Origin: Shinella sp. XGS7
GTDB lineage: Bacteria > Pseudomonadota > Gammaproteobacteria > Burkholderiales > Burkholderiaceae_C
Assembly: GCF_020535565.1 (NCBI RefSeq)
Contig: NZ_CP084758.1
Coordinates: 2,617,001-2,681,000, forward strand
Direction of reading: 5' to 3'
DNA length: 64,000 bases
Part shown: positions 7,019 to 14,646 of the stretch, piece after piece
How the letters are laid out: each line of letters starts with the position of its first letter
Position numbering within the stretch: position 1 is the first letter of the stretch
Notes under the pieces: generated by a model
What the model saw: only the letters and a program-made list of their open reading frames with translations
Databases searched by the model: none
What the model was told of the DNA's origin: nothing
Program-made: the position numbers and the translations under genes

Positions 7019-9532
7019 ATGCAGCTGGCCGAAGACTCCCTGAACCCGCGGCGCGGCCGCGAGATCGCGCTCAAGAGCCTGCTGGTGCTGCTGGTGGGCG
7101 GCCTGGTCGTGGGCGCCGCCTGGTGGGTGCGCCAGCTCTCGGGCGGGCCCGAGGCGCCCAAGCGCCAGGTGGCCAAGATCAGCCTGCTGCCCGATCAGCC
7201 ACCGCCCCCGCCCCCGCCGCCGCCCAAGGAGCTCAAGCCGCCGCCCGAAGCCGCAGCCAAGCCCCTGCCGGACGCACCGCCCAAGCCCGCCGACGCGCCC
7301 CAGCCGCGCAACGAGCCCATCAAGATGGAAGGCGCGGCCGGTGACGGCCCCAGCGCCTTCGCGGCCGGCGCGGTGCGCAATGAATACATCGGCGGCACGC
7401 CCGGCACCGGCTCGGCCCAGGCCGGCACCAGCAGCGACCGTGCGCTGGAACGCTTCTTTGCCAATACCGCGCGCCAGCTGCTGCGTGACGCGCTGGAGAA
7501 GCACCTCAAAAGCGATCGTGCCGAGGCCCTGGCCGAGTTCCGGCTCTGGGTGGGGCGCGACGGCTCGCTGGCCCGCCATGCGTTGGAGAGCACGGGCGAT
7601 GCGCGCCTGGATGCCGAGCTCAACGCCGCCCTGGACGAGACCCTGCGCTCGCTCAAGCTGCCGCCGCCGCCGCCCGCCGCGGCCCAGCCCATGAAGTTCC
7701 GCCTGCAGCTGCGCCCCTGGGCTAGCGCGCCGGCTCATCCCATCCCTCTTGTCCTCACCATCATGAGCACCGTCTTCAAGAACAATTTCCCTCCCGCGCG
7801 CCGCGCCCTGTGCCTGGCCCTGGCCAGTGCCTTGATGGCGCCCCTGGCCCATGCCGACGAGCGCCGCGAGCTGGAGCAGCTGCGCGCCACCACCCTGGCC
7901 CTGATCGAGGCCCTGGTGGGCCAGGGCCTGCTCAGCCGCGATCGCGCCGACACCCTGATCAAGCAGGCCCAGGCCGCGCCCCCGCCCGCGGCCCTGGCGG
8001 CCACGCCCCTGCCCGCGCCCTCGGCCGCGCCGGCCAATGTGATCCGCGTGCCCTATGTGAGCGAGACCCTGCGCGCCCAGATCCGCGAGGAGGTCAAGAA
8101 CGAGGTGCTGGCCACCGCCCGCGAGGAGCGCTGGGCCGACCCGCGCAGCCTGCCCGAGTGGACCAAGGGCCTGCAGTTGGAAGGCGATGTGCGCGTGCGC
8201 TGGCAGATGGAGGACTTCGCCTCGCCGCGCTATGCCGCGGGCGGCGCCACCGATCCCTGCTACAGCGTGGGCGGCAGCGTGCCGGCCGAGTGCTACCGCG
8301 TGCAGCGCGACTCGCCGGCCTGGGCGCCGGACCTGACGAACACCAGCATAGACCGCCGCCGCATGACCCTGCGCGCGCGCCTGGGCGTGGTGGCCAAGCT
8401 CTCCGACGATGTGCAGGCCGGCGTGCGCCTGAGCACCGGCTCTAGCAGCGGCCCGAGCTCGGCCTCCCAGACCCTGGGCAGCCATTTCAACCGCGCCGCC
8501 ATGACCCTGGACCGCGCCTACATCCGCTGGGAGCCCCGCCACAATCTGCGCCTGCTGGCCGGCCGCATGGACAAGCCCTTCTACGGCAGCGATCTGCTCT
8601 GGCCCGAGGACCTGGGCGTGGAGGGCGTGGCGGCCCAGGGCGAGCTGAATCTGGGCAGCGGCATCTACGCCTTTGCCAATGCCGGCCTGTTCCCGCTGGA
8701 GGAGTTCGGCACCTCGCGCGCCGACAAATGGATGAGCGGCCTGCAGGCCGGCCTGGACTGGTCACTGGACGGCCAGACCCAGTGGCGCGCGGCCCTGGCC
8801 GTGTATGACTTCCGCGATGTGGAGGGCCGCCGCGAGACCGCGCTGCCGCCGGCCGCAGGCAGCCCGGTGGCGGGCACCCAGACCTATCTGCCCTCGCAGT
8901 ACCCCGCCAATGTGCGGCTCAAGGGCAATACCCTGATCAATCTCTGCCCGCCCGGCAGCGAGGGCAATGCCGCCGCACCGGCGCCCTGCACCAATGGCGG
9001 CCCGGTCTGGGGCCTGGCCTCCAAGTTTCGCCCCATCAACTTCACCACCGGCCTGGTGCTGCGCCAGCTGGACCCGCTGGAGATCGGCCTGAACTTCGAC
9101 TACGTGCGCAACAGCGGCTTCGACCTGGCCGACATCCGCCGCCGAGCCGCCACCAGCAACCCGCTGCTGGACAGCCTGGCCGAGAAGACCACCGGCACCC
9201 AGCTGCGCCTGAACATCGGCCATCCCAGTCTCTCGAACGCCGGCCAGTGGAACGCCTTCGTGGCCCTGCGCCGCTTCGAGCGCGATGCCTGGATCGACGG
9301 CTTCACCGACACCAGCTGGCATGGTGGCGGCGGCACCAACTACAAGGGCTGGCAGATCGGCGGCAACTACGCCTTCGACCGCCGCACCAGCCTGGGCCTG
9401 CGCCTGACCAGCAGCCGCAATCTGGACGATGGCGTGCGCGTGCGCCTGAGCGACGGCACGACCACCGGTACCCTGTCCAGCGCCTGGCTCAAGGTCGATG
9501 TGCTGCAGCTGGATCTCAATGCCCGTTTCTGA
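7019..9532 (+). CDS. TonB-like energy transducer read in frame into a putative porin (837-codon frame, no stop between)
   Basis: Module 1 (residues 1-234) is TonB-like. It has a cytoplasmic basic start, a membrane anchor near residues 18-38, a Pro-rich spacer from about 59 to 100 with nine consecutive prolines, and a TonB/TolA C-terminal domain (WVGRDGSLARHALEST, RLDAELNAALDE) ending MKFRLQLRPW. No stop follows. After 14 residues the frame reaches Met at 7763, which begins a signal peptide and a complete porin (listed separately). A TAG at 7723-7725 would come into frame if one base were added to the CCCC run just before it, giving a normal end ...RPLG. A single-base deletion, real or an assembly error, is therefore the simplest explanation. 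A genuine fusion would bury a signal peptide mid-protein. Confidence 0.7.
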   Translation: MQLAEDSLNPRRGREIALKSLLVLLVGGLVVGAAWWVRQLSGGPEAPKRQVAKISLLPDQPPPPPPPPPKELKPPPEAAAKPLPDAPPKPADAPQPRNEPIKMEGAAGDGPSAFAAGAVRNEYIGGTPGTGSAQAGTSSDRALERFFANTARQLLRDALEKHLKSDRAEALAEFRLWVGRDGSLARHALESTGDARLDAELNAALDETLRSLKLPPPPPAAAQPMKFRLQLRPWASAPAHPIPLVLTIMSTVFKNNFPPARRALCLALASALMAPLAHADERRELEQLRATTLALIEALVGQGLLSRDRADTLIKQAQAAPPPAALAATPLPAPSAAPANVIRVPYVSETLRAQIREEVKNEVLATAREERWADPRSLPEWTKGLQLEGDVRVRWQMEDFASPRYAAGGATDPCYSVGGSVPAECYRVQRDSPAWAPDLTNTSIDRRRMTLRARLGVVAKLSDDVQAGVRLSTGSSSGPSSASQTLGSHFNRAAMTLDRAYIRWEPRHNLRLLAGRMDKPFYGSDLLWPEDLGVEGVAAQGELNLGSGIYAFANAGLFPLEEFGTSRADKWMSGLQAGLDWSLDGQTQWRAALAVYDFRDVEGRRETALPPAAGSPVAGTQTYLPSQYPANVRLKGNTLINLCPPGSEGNAAAPAPCTNGGPVWGLASKFRPINFTTGLVLRQLDPLEIGLNFDYVRNSGFDLADIRRRAATSNPLLDSLAEKTTGTQLRLNIGHPSLSNAGQWNAFVALRRFERDAWIDGFTDTSWHGGGGTNYKGWQIGGNYAFDRRTSLGLRLTSSRNLDDGVRVRLSDGTTTGTLSSAWLKVDVLQLDLNARF
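7763..9532 (+). CDS. Putative outer-membrane porin
   Basis: 589 residues if started at the ATG at 7763, where a classical signal peptide begins (hydrophobic core LCLALASALMAPLAHA, cleavage after AHA). Then comes a short helical stretch (ERRELEQLRATTLALIEALVGQGLLSR, split by eye) and an Ala/Pro spacer. The remainder alternates like a beta-barrel (LQLEGDVRVRWQMED, RAYIRWEPRHNLRLLAGRMD) and ends in Arg-Phe, an outer-membrane insertion signature. This matches the putative-porin family of betaproteobacteria. I see no strong ribosome-binding site before this ATG, and the frame is continuous with the TonB-like module upstream. Its position after exbB-exbD-exbD-tonB suggests the outer-membrane component served by that motor, but its solute is unknown. 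Confidence 0.72.
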   Translation: MSTVFKNNFPPARRALCLALASALMAPLAHADERRELEQLRATTLALIEALVGQGLLSRDRADTLIKQAQAAPPPAALAATPLPAPSAAPANVIRVPYVSETLRAQIREEVKNEVLATAREERWADPRSLPEWTKGLQLEGDVRVRWQMEDFASPRYAAGGATDPCYSVGGSVPAECYRVQRDSPAWAPDLTNTSIDRRRMTLRARLGVVAKLSDDVQAGVRLSTGSSSGPSSASQTLGSHFNRAAMTLDRAYIRWEPRHNLRLLAGRMDKPFYGSDLLWPEDLGVEGVAAQGELNLGSGIYAFANAGLFPLEEFGTSRADKWMSGLQAGLDWSLDGQTQWRAALAVYDFRDVEGRRETALPPAAGSPVAGTQTYLPSQYPANVRLKGNTLINLCPPGSEGNAAAPAPCTNGGPVWGLASKFRPINFTTGLVLRQLDPLEIGLNFDYVRNSGFDLADIRRRAATSNPLLDSLAEKTTGTQLRLNIGHPSLSNAGQWNAFVALRRFERDAWIDGFTDTSWHGGGGTNYKGWQIGGNYAFDRRTSLGLRLTSSRNLDDGVRVRLSDGTTTGTLSSAWLKVDVLQLDLNARF

Positions 9533-9563
9533 TCTCTGCGTTTCACCCGACAGGAGAGCCCCC

Positions 9564-10262
9564 ATGAAGACGCTTGTGACATCGGCCCTGCTGCTGAGCC
9601 TGCTGGCCGGCACGGCCCAGGCCCAGGGCAGCAACAAGGCCGAAGACCGCGAGCGCGCCCAGCTGCGCCGCGCCCAGGCCGCGCTGCAGGCGGCCCAGGG
9701 CCAGCTGCAGGCCCTGGAGGCCGAGAAGGCCCAGTGGCAGCGCGAGCGCGAGACCCAGACCCAGCAGCTGCAGCGCAGCCAGGGGGCGGCCCAGCAGCAG
9801 CGCGCCCAGCTGGGCGGCCTGCAGCAGCAGCTGGAGCAGCTGCGGCGCGAGCTGGCCGAGGCCGGCGAGCGCCTGAGCCGCGAGCAGAGCGCGGGCCGCG
9901 AACGCGAGCTGGCCCTGCAGCAGCAGCTGGGCCTGCGCCAGCGCGAGCTGGCCGAGCTGCGCCAGGGCAATGCCGCGCTGACCGCCCTGCTGGAGAACAA
10001 GACCCAAGCCCTGACCCAGGCCGAGGCCCGCAACAAGGCCCTGCACGGCCTGGGCATGGAGGCCGTGGATCGCTGGCTGGCCAAGAGCCCGGCCGAGCTG
10101 AACCTGCAGCGCGAGCCCCTGCTGGGCTTTGGCGCGGTTCGCGCCCAGGACGATGCCGAAGCCCTGCGCGCCCGGCTCGATGCCCTGCGTCAGCCCCTGG
10201 TGGAGACCGCGGCGGCGGCGCCGGCCGGGGAGGGCAGCGGCGTGGGCGGCGGCGGGCAGTGA
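9564..10262 (+). CDS. Periplasmic coiled-coil protein, function unknown
   Basis: 232 residues. The start at 9564 is preceded by CAGGAGAG at good spacing and gives a clear signal peptide (MKTLVTSALLLSLLAGTAQA). Residues 25-160 are almost entirely Gln/Ala/Glu/Arg/Leu heptads, a long coiled coil resembling the periplasmic coiled-coil part of energy-transducer-associated proteins. The C-terminal 70 residues are less repetitive (HGLGMEAVDRWLAK) and end Gly-rich. It lies 31 bp after the porin and is the last gene of the + strand cluster, so it probably belongs to the same Ton-like system. I do not recognise a named family. Confidence 0.75.
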   Translation: MKTLVTSALLLSLLAGTAQAQGSNKAEDRERAQLRRAQAALQAAQGQLQALEAEKAQWQRERETQTQQLQRSQGAAQQQRAQLGGLQQQLEQLRRELAEAGERLSREQSAGRERELALQQQLGLRQRELAELRQGNAALTALLENKTQALTQAEARNKALHGLGMEAVDRWLAKSPAELNLQREPLLGFGAVRAQDDAEALRARLDALRQPLVETAAAAPAGEGSGVGGGGQ

Positions 10263-10278
10263 TCCCGCCGCGCCTCAC

Positions 10279-11280
10279 TCAATAGCCGAAGCGCGCCTTG
10301 TAGGCGCCCGGGTGAATGCGGCGCGCGCGGTAGTCGATGCCGCTGAAGTCCGCATAGTCGGCCAGGCTGCGCTCACGGCCCAGGCCGTAGACGCCCAGGT
10401 CCGCGCTTTCCCAGAGCAGGGCGCTCAGGCGCCGCTTGGCCGCGGCCTGCAGGGCGGCCGCGCTGCTGCTGGGCTGGCTGCTGCGCTGGGCTTCCAGCGC
10501 GGGTGACCAATGCAGGGGCCGCGGCGGCGGGGCCTGCGGGTCCAGATAGGCGTGGTAGAGCGGCAGATCGGGAATGTGGAAGAGATCCCAGCCCCGGGTC
10601 CAGGCGCGCAGCGCATAGGCCTGCTCCTCGCCGTGGAAGTAGAGAAAAGGGTCGTAGGGCAGGGCCTCGACCAGATGACCGGGCCCGAACAAACAGCCGG
10701 CGCCCACATGCAGGGCGCGCACCGGCTCCTCGCAGTCCACCGGCACGCTCTCGAAGAGCAGGGTGGGGTGCTCGGGCTCGAAGCGGCTGCCGCTCTTGAC
10801 CACATGGGCCAGCACGCCGCGCGTGACCGGCTCCAGCTGCGGCTGCCCGTCCACCATGCGAAAGGGATTGGGGTAGGCGCTGATCAGGAAGTTGCGGTTC
10901 AGGCCCGCGCAGGCGCGTCCCCACTGCAGCAGGCGTTCGTCCCAGCCGGGCTCGAAGCAGCTGTGCGCATCGATCTGCAAGAACCAGGGCTCGCCCTGGT
11001 GCAGCGACATGGCCAGGGCGCGCGCCCAGCAGGGGCCGCGTGCCTCCAGCGGGTGCAGCTGCACCCGACGCAGGCGGCCGGCAAACAGCGGGCCATCCAG
11101 CGCCGGCCGCAGCTCGGGAAACTGCTGCTCCACCAGGCCGAAGACCAGGCGCTCGGGCCGGGCGGCCTGGCTCAGCGCGCTGTGCAGGGTGAATTCCAGC
11201 AAGGGCTCGCAGAAGGCAGCCACGCTGATGAAGAGACGCTCGGCGGGCGGCGGCGGGGCGGGACGGGTGGGCAGGCTCAT
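10279..11280 (-). CDS. GlcNAc-type glycosyltransferase
   Basis: 333 residues from the ATG at 11280; an alternative ATG at 11310 would add ten residues. The N-terminus RLFISVAAFCEPLLEFTLHSAL and the sequence FLQIDAHSCFEPGWDERLL (split by eye) resemble the GlcNAc-transferase family related to Skp1-hydroxyproline GlcNAc transferases. The D-A-H takes the place of a DXD metal-nucleotide motif. No signal peptide or membrane segment is seen, so it should be cytoplasmic. It is convergent with the coiled-coil gene (16 bp apart) and divergent from the PhoX gene. The acceptor is unknown. Confidence 0.75.
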   Translation of the reverse strand: MSLPTRPAPPPPAERLFISVAAFCEPLLEFTLHSALSQAARPERLVFGLVEQQFPELRPALDGPLFAGRLRRVQLHPLEARGPCWARALAMSLHQGEPWFLQIDAHSCFEPGWDERLLQWGRACAGLNRNFLISAYPNPFRMVDGQPQLEPVTRGVLAHVVKSGSRFEPEHPTLLFESVPVDCEEPVRALHVGAGCLFGPGHLVEALPYDPFLYFHGEEQAYALRAWTRGWDLFHIPDLPLYHAYLDPQAPPPRPLHWSPALEAQRSSQPSSSAAALQAAAKRRLSALLWESADLGVYGLGRERSLADYADFSGIDYRARRIHPGAYKARFGY

Positions 11281-11531
11281 GAGATGGCGCCCATGCTGGC
11301 GGCTGTGCATGACAGTGCCGCGACGCTGCGAGCCCGCGCCCTGGCCCGCTCGGCAGGGGCGGCTGCGCGCCAGCCGCCGCGCGCAGCCTGAAGCCGCTGC
11401 GCGCTGGCCCGAATGGCTCAAACCCGCGTCATGCCCCTGACGCCGCGCCTGGGCACAGTGGCGGCGCTGGCAAAGCCTCTCGCCATCGACCACCACCACC
11501 ACCACCCACCCCTCGGGCAGGAGAACATGAG

Positions 11532-13700
11532 ATGAAGGGCATCAAACACCCGCGCAATGATGTGACGCTGAACGCGTCCGGCAACGCTTCCATCCACGAC
11601 GTCATCGAGCAGGTCGACAGCGGCCGCCGCCTCTTCGTCAAGGGCTCGGCCAGCGCCAGCGCCCTGGCCGCCGCCGGGGGCCTGACCCTCTCGGGCCTGA
11701 GCGCCACGGTGCAGGCCGCACCGGTGCCGGCCGGCCTGGGCTTCCCGGGCATCGGCTTCCAGAGCGTGCCCGCCTCCCTGGCCCCGGTGGCCGACCGCGT
11801 GACCGTGCCGGCCGGCTACACCGCCGAGCTCTTCGTGGCCTGGGGCGACCCCATCGTGGCCGGCGGCACCGCCTTCGCCTCGGACGCCAGCAACAGCGCC
11901 GCCGAGCAGGCCCGCCAGTACGGCGCCCACACCGACGGCATGAGCTTCTTCCCCTTCGTGGGTACGGACGGCAAGCCCGCGGCCGACCGCGGCCTGCTCT
12001 GCGCCAACAACGAGTACACCCACGAGGAAATCCTGCACCCGGACGGTCAAGCCAACTTCAGCCTCGCCAAGGCTCGCAAGTCGCAGGCCGCGCATGGCGT
12101 GTCGGTGCTGGAAGCCCGCAAGCGCAACGGCAAGTGGACCGTGGTGCGCAACTCGCCCTACGGCCGCCGCATCACCGCCAACACCCTGATGCGCGTCTCC
12201 GGCCCCGCCGCCGGCCACGCCCTGCTCAAGAGCCAGGCCTACCAGATCAGCGAGCAGGGCAGCTTTGCCGCCGGCCGCACCAGCGACGGCTACACCGCCT
12301 ACGGCACCGTCAACAACTGCGCCAACGGCATGACGCCCTGGGGCACCTACCTGACCTGCGAAGAGAACTGGAACGGCAATTTCGGTGCCACCGCCGGCCT
12401 GCCCAGCAGCGGCGAGATCGCCAAGCTCTTCAACCGCTACGGCGTCAACGCCTCGGGCAATGGCTACCGCTGGCACGAGGTGGACCCGCGCTTCGACGTC
12501 TCGGTCAACCCCAACGAGACCCATCTCTTCGGCTGGGTGGTGGAGATCGATCCCTTCGATCCCAAGAGCGTGCCGGTCAAGCGCACCGCCCTGGGTCGCT
12601 TCAAGCACGAGAGCGCCCAGTACGTGGTGGACGACGAGGGCTACCTCGGCGTCTACATGGGCGACGACGAGCGCAACGAGTACATCTACAAGTTCGTGAG
12701 CGCCGCCAAGTTCGACCCGGCCAACCGCGCTGCCAACCGCGATCTGCTGGACCAGGGCACGCTTTACGTGGCCCAGTTCGGCGCCGATCTGCGCGGCCGC
12801 TGGATTCCCCTGCTGCCGTCCACCCTGGGCGTGGATGGCGTGGCCCTGCGCGACAACCCGAACTTCGCCGGCGCCAACGACGCCGAGGTGCTGGCCAAGA
12901 TCCTGATCAAGGCCCGCATGGCCGGCGACGCCGTGGGCGCCACCATGATGGACCGCCCCGAGTGGACCGGCGCGCGTCCGCGCATCGGTGGCTTCAAGAA
13001 GATCGAGATCTACTGCACCCTGACCAATAACAACCGTCGCGGCAGCAGCGCCACGCCCTCGTCCAACAAGGCCGATGGCAGCACCACCGCCGGCTCGGCC
13101 CGCCCCGCCGTCGATGCCGCCAACCCGCGTGCCGACAATATCTACGGCCACATCATCCGCTGGCGCGAGGACGGCGACTCGGTGCGCGCCACCCAGTTTG
13201 GCTGGGACCTCTTTGTGCAGGCCGGTGACACCCGCACGAGCAAGACGGCCAAGCCCACCAATGACTACAAGGGCAATATCGTGGACAGCCCCAATGGCGA
13301 TGCCGACTACGGCGCGCCGGACGGCCTGTGGTTCGATCCCTTCGGCCGCCTCTGGGTGCAGACCGACCAGATGGGTGACGCCAAGGGCGACTGGATCAAT
13401 ATCGGCGCCAACAGCATGGTCTGCGTGGACCCCAACACCGGCACCACGCGCCGCTTCCTGACCTCGCCGCCCAACTCCGAGGTCACCGGCATCACCATGA
13501 GCCCGGACGGCCGCACGCTCTTCGTGGGCATCCAGCACCCCGGCGAGGGCGCACCGGCCAACCAGCCCGAGCAGATCTCGCGCTGGCCCGCTTCGCAATG
13601 GGGCCTGGCCTCCGACGGCGTGACCCCGCTGCCCTTCGGCCGTCCGCGCTCCGGCGTGGTGGTGATCACCAAGGACGACGGCGGCCTGATCGGCAGCTGA
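11532..13700 (+). CDS. phoX: PhoX-family alkaline phosphatase (DUF839)
   Basis: 722 residues. The N-terminus carries a Tat-like motif (SGRRLFVKGSASASALAAAGG) with cleavage near VQA, consistent with folded export. PhoX-like blocks follow: YGAHTDGMSFFPF, NNCANGMTPWGTYLTCEENW (split by eye), DDERNEYIYKFVS, DGLWFDPFGRLWVQTDQMG and PRSGVVVITKDDGGLIG. Known PhoX enzymes are Ca/Fe-dependent periplasmic or secreted phosphomonoesterases, but many members of this family are uncharacterised. GGCAGGAGAACATGAG precedes the start. A perfect hairpin follows the stop, then a PEP-CTERM gene. No Pho box was identified. Confidence 0.88.
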   Translation: MKGIKHPRNDVTLNASGNASIHDVIEQVDSGRRLFVKGSASASALAAAGGLTLSGLSATVQAAPVPAGLGFPGIGFQSVPASLAPVADRVTVPAGYTAELFVAWGDPIVAGGTAFASDASNSAAEQARQYGAHTDGMSFFPFVGTDGKPAADRGLLCANNEYTHEEILHPDGQANFSLAKARKSQAAHGVSVLEARKRNGKWTVVRNSPYGRRITANTLMRVSGPAAGHALLKSQAYQISEQGSFAAGRTSDGYTAYGTVNNCANGMTPWGTYLTCEENWNGNFGATAGLPSSGEIAKLFNRYGVNASGNGYRWHEVDPRFDVSVNPNETHLFGWVVEIDPFDPKSVPVKRTALGRFKHESAQYVVDDEGYLGVYMGDDERNEYIYKFVSAAKFDPANRAANRDLLDQGTLYVAQFGADLRGRWIPLLPSTLGVDGVALRDNPNFAGANDAEVLAKILIKARMAGDAVGATMMDRPEWTGARPRIGGFKKIEIYCTLTNNNRRGSSATPSSNKADGSTTAGSARPAVDAANPRADNIYGHIIRWREDGDSVRATQFGWDLFVQAGDTRTSKTAKPTNDYKGNIVDSPNGDADYGAPDGLWFDPFGRLWVQTDQMGDAKGDWINIGANSMVCVDPNTGTTRRFLTSPPNSEVTGITMSPDGRTLFVGIQHPGEGAPANQPEQISRWPASQWGLASDGVTPLPFGRPRSGVVVITKDDGGLIGS

Positions 13701-13716
13701 TCGCAGTCTCGCAAAA

Positions 13717-13739
13717 GGCGGGCCGCGCCGCGGCCCGCC
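13717..13739 (+). terminator. GC-rich hairpin after the PhoX gene
   Basis: An inverted repeat with 11-base arms (13717-13727 and 13729-13739) and almost no loop lies 16 bp after the phosphatase stop. No T-run follows, so it may be a weak terminator or an mRNA-stabilising structure before the PEP-CTERM gene. Confidence 0.5.
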
Positions 13740-13763
13740 GCATCTTCATCAAGGAGTGAAACG

Positions 13764-14441
13764 ATGAACAAGAGCCTCAAGACCCTGGGTCTTCTCACCC
13801 TGCTGGCCCTGGGCGGCGCGGCCCAGGCGGCTGCCGTGCAGGACCACAGCGGCTTCGGCCCCAGCAAGGTCATCACCTTCAACGCCTTCGACGGCCTGAT
13901 CACCACCGGCGAAGTCGATGTGGGCACGGCCGAGATCGGCATGGAGGTCAAGCTGACCTCCGGCCCCTTTGCCGAGGTGGGCGCCAACAACCGTGACCTG
14001 GGCGAGAACGGACTCTGGACCGGCTTCGGCAGCGGCCCCGTGGTGGAAGGCCGTTTCCTGGCCAGCAGCTTCACCGGCAAGCGCGGCGAGCTGGGCTTCA
14101 GCTTCGCCACCGGCCTGTCCAGCGTGGGCGCCTATGTGAACCAGTTCCGTCTGGCCGGTGTCAACAACAGCCTGACCCTGCTGGCCTACGACAAGTACGG
14201 CAACACCCTGGAGAGCTTCACCTACTCGGTGAAGACCGAGTGGGACAGCTATGACCAGGGCCAGTTCCTGGGCTTCAAGCGCGCCAGCGCCGACATCTAC
14301 GGCTTTGGCGTGGCCGGCAACAATATCGTGCTGGACAACCTGACCGTCGCCGCCCCGGTGCCCGAGCCCGAGAGCTATGCCCTGCTGCTGGCTGGTCTGG
14401 GTGTGCTGGGTCTGCTGAGCCGCCGTCGCCTGAAGGCCTGA
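13764..14441 (+). CDS. PEP-CTERM sorting domain protein
   Basis: 225 residues with an AAGGAG site 7 bp before the start. A signal peptide (LGLLTLLALGGAAQA) is followed by a beta-rich domain (VITFNAFDGLITTGEVDVG, GELGFSFATGLSSVGAYVNQ). The C-terminus has VPEPESYALLLAGLGVLGLL and then RRR. That is the tripartite PEP-CTERM signal: VPEP motif, membrane helix, basic end. In betaproteobacteria such proteins are processed by an EpsH/XrtA-type exosortase and often linked to exopolysaccharide. No exosortase gene is in the window. The domain resembles other secreted PEP-CTERM proteins, with no assignable activity. Confidence 0.9.
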   Translation: MNKSLKTLGLLTLLALGGAAQAAAVQDHSGFGPSKVITFNAFDGLITTGEVDVGTAEIGMEVKLTSGPFAEVGANNRDLGENGLWTGFGSGPVVEGRFLASSFTGKRGELGFSFATGLSSVGAYVNQFRLAGVNNSLTLLAYDKYGNTLESFTYSVKTEWDSYDQGQFLGFKRASADIYGFGVAGNNIVLDNLTVAAPVPEPESYALLLAGLGVLGLLSRRRLKA

Positions 14442-14479
14442 TCAGCCAGCCGGCGTCCCGCGGGGCGCCCCACCAAAGC

Positions 14480-14504
14480 AAAGGGCCGCATGAAGCGGCC
14501 CTTT
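14480..14504. terminator. Bidirectional terminator between PEP-CTERM gene and tRNA-Gly
   Basis: Perfect 10-bp arms (14480-14489 and 14495-14504) with a 5-nt loop. A-rich sequence lies on one side and TTTGTCTT on the other, so it can serve the + strand PEP-CTERM gene and the - strand tRNA. Confidence 0.75.
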
Positions 14505-14516
14505 GTCTTGCAGTTC

Positions 14517-14590
14517 TGGAGCGGGTGATGGGAATCGAACCCACGTTATTTGCTTGGGAAGCAAGAGTCCTACCATTGAACGACACCCGC
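14517..14590 (-). tRNA. tRNA-Gly (anticodon CCC)
   Basis: Read on the - strand, GCGGGTG pairs with CACCCGC as the acceptor stem. The D arm is GTTC/GGAC, the anticodon loop is TTCCCAA (anticodon CCC), and the T arm is GTGGGTTCGATTCCCAT. The discriminator base is T and CCA is encoded (14517-14519). The outermost anticodon-stem pair is a C-A mismatch. No integrase or attachment-site repeat was seen beside it. Confidence 0.93.
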
Positions 14591-14646
14591 GTGTCGACAT
14601 GAGTCGGCGCGAATTGTAGCCTGAGCGCGGCGCCGGATCCGCGCGT

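Noticed and set aside
14517-14590. tRNA-Gly as an integration site of a mobile element
   Set aside because: No integrase, no repeat of the tRNA 3' end nearby and no change in gene content typical of an island were seen.
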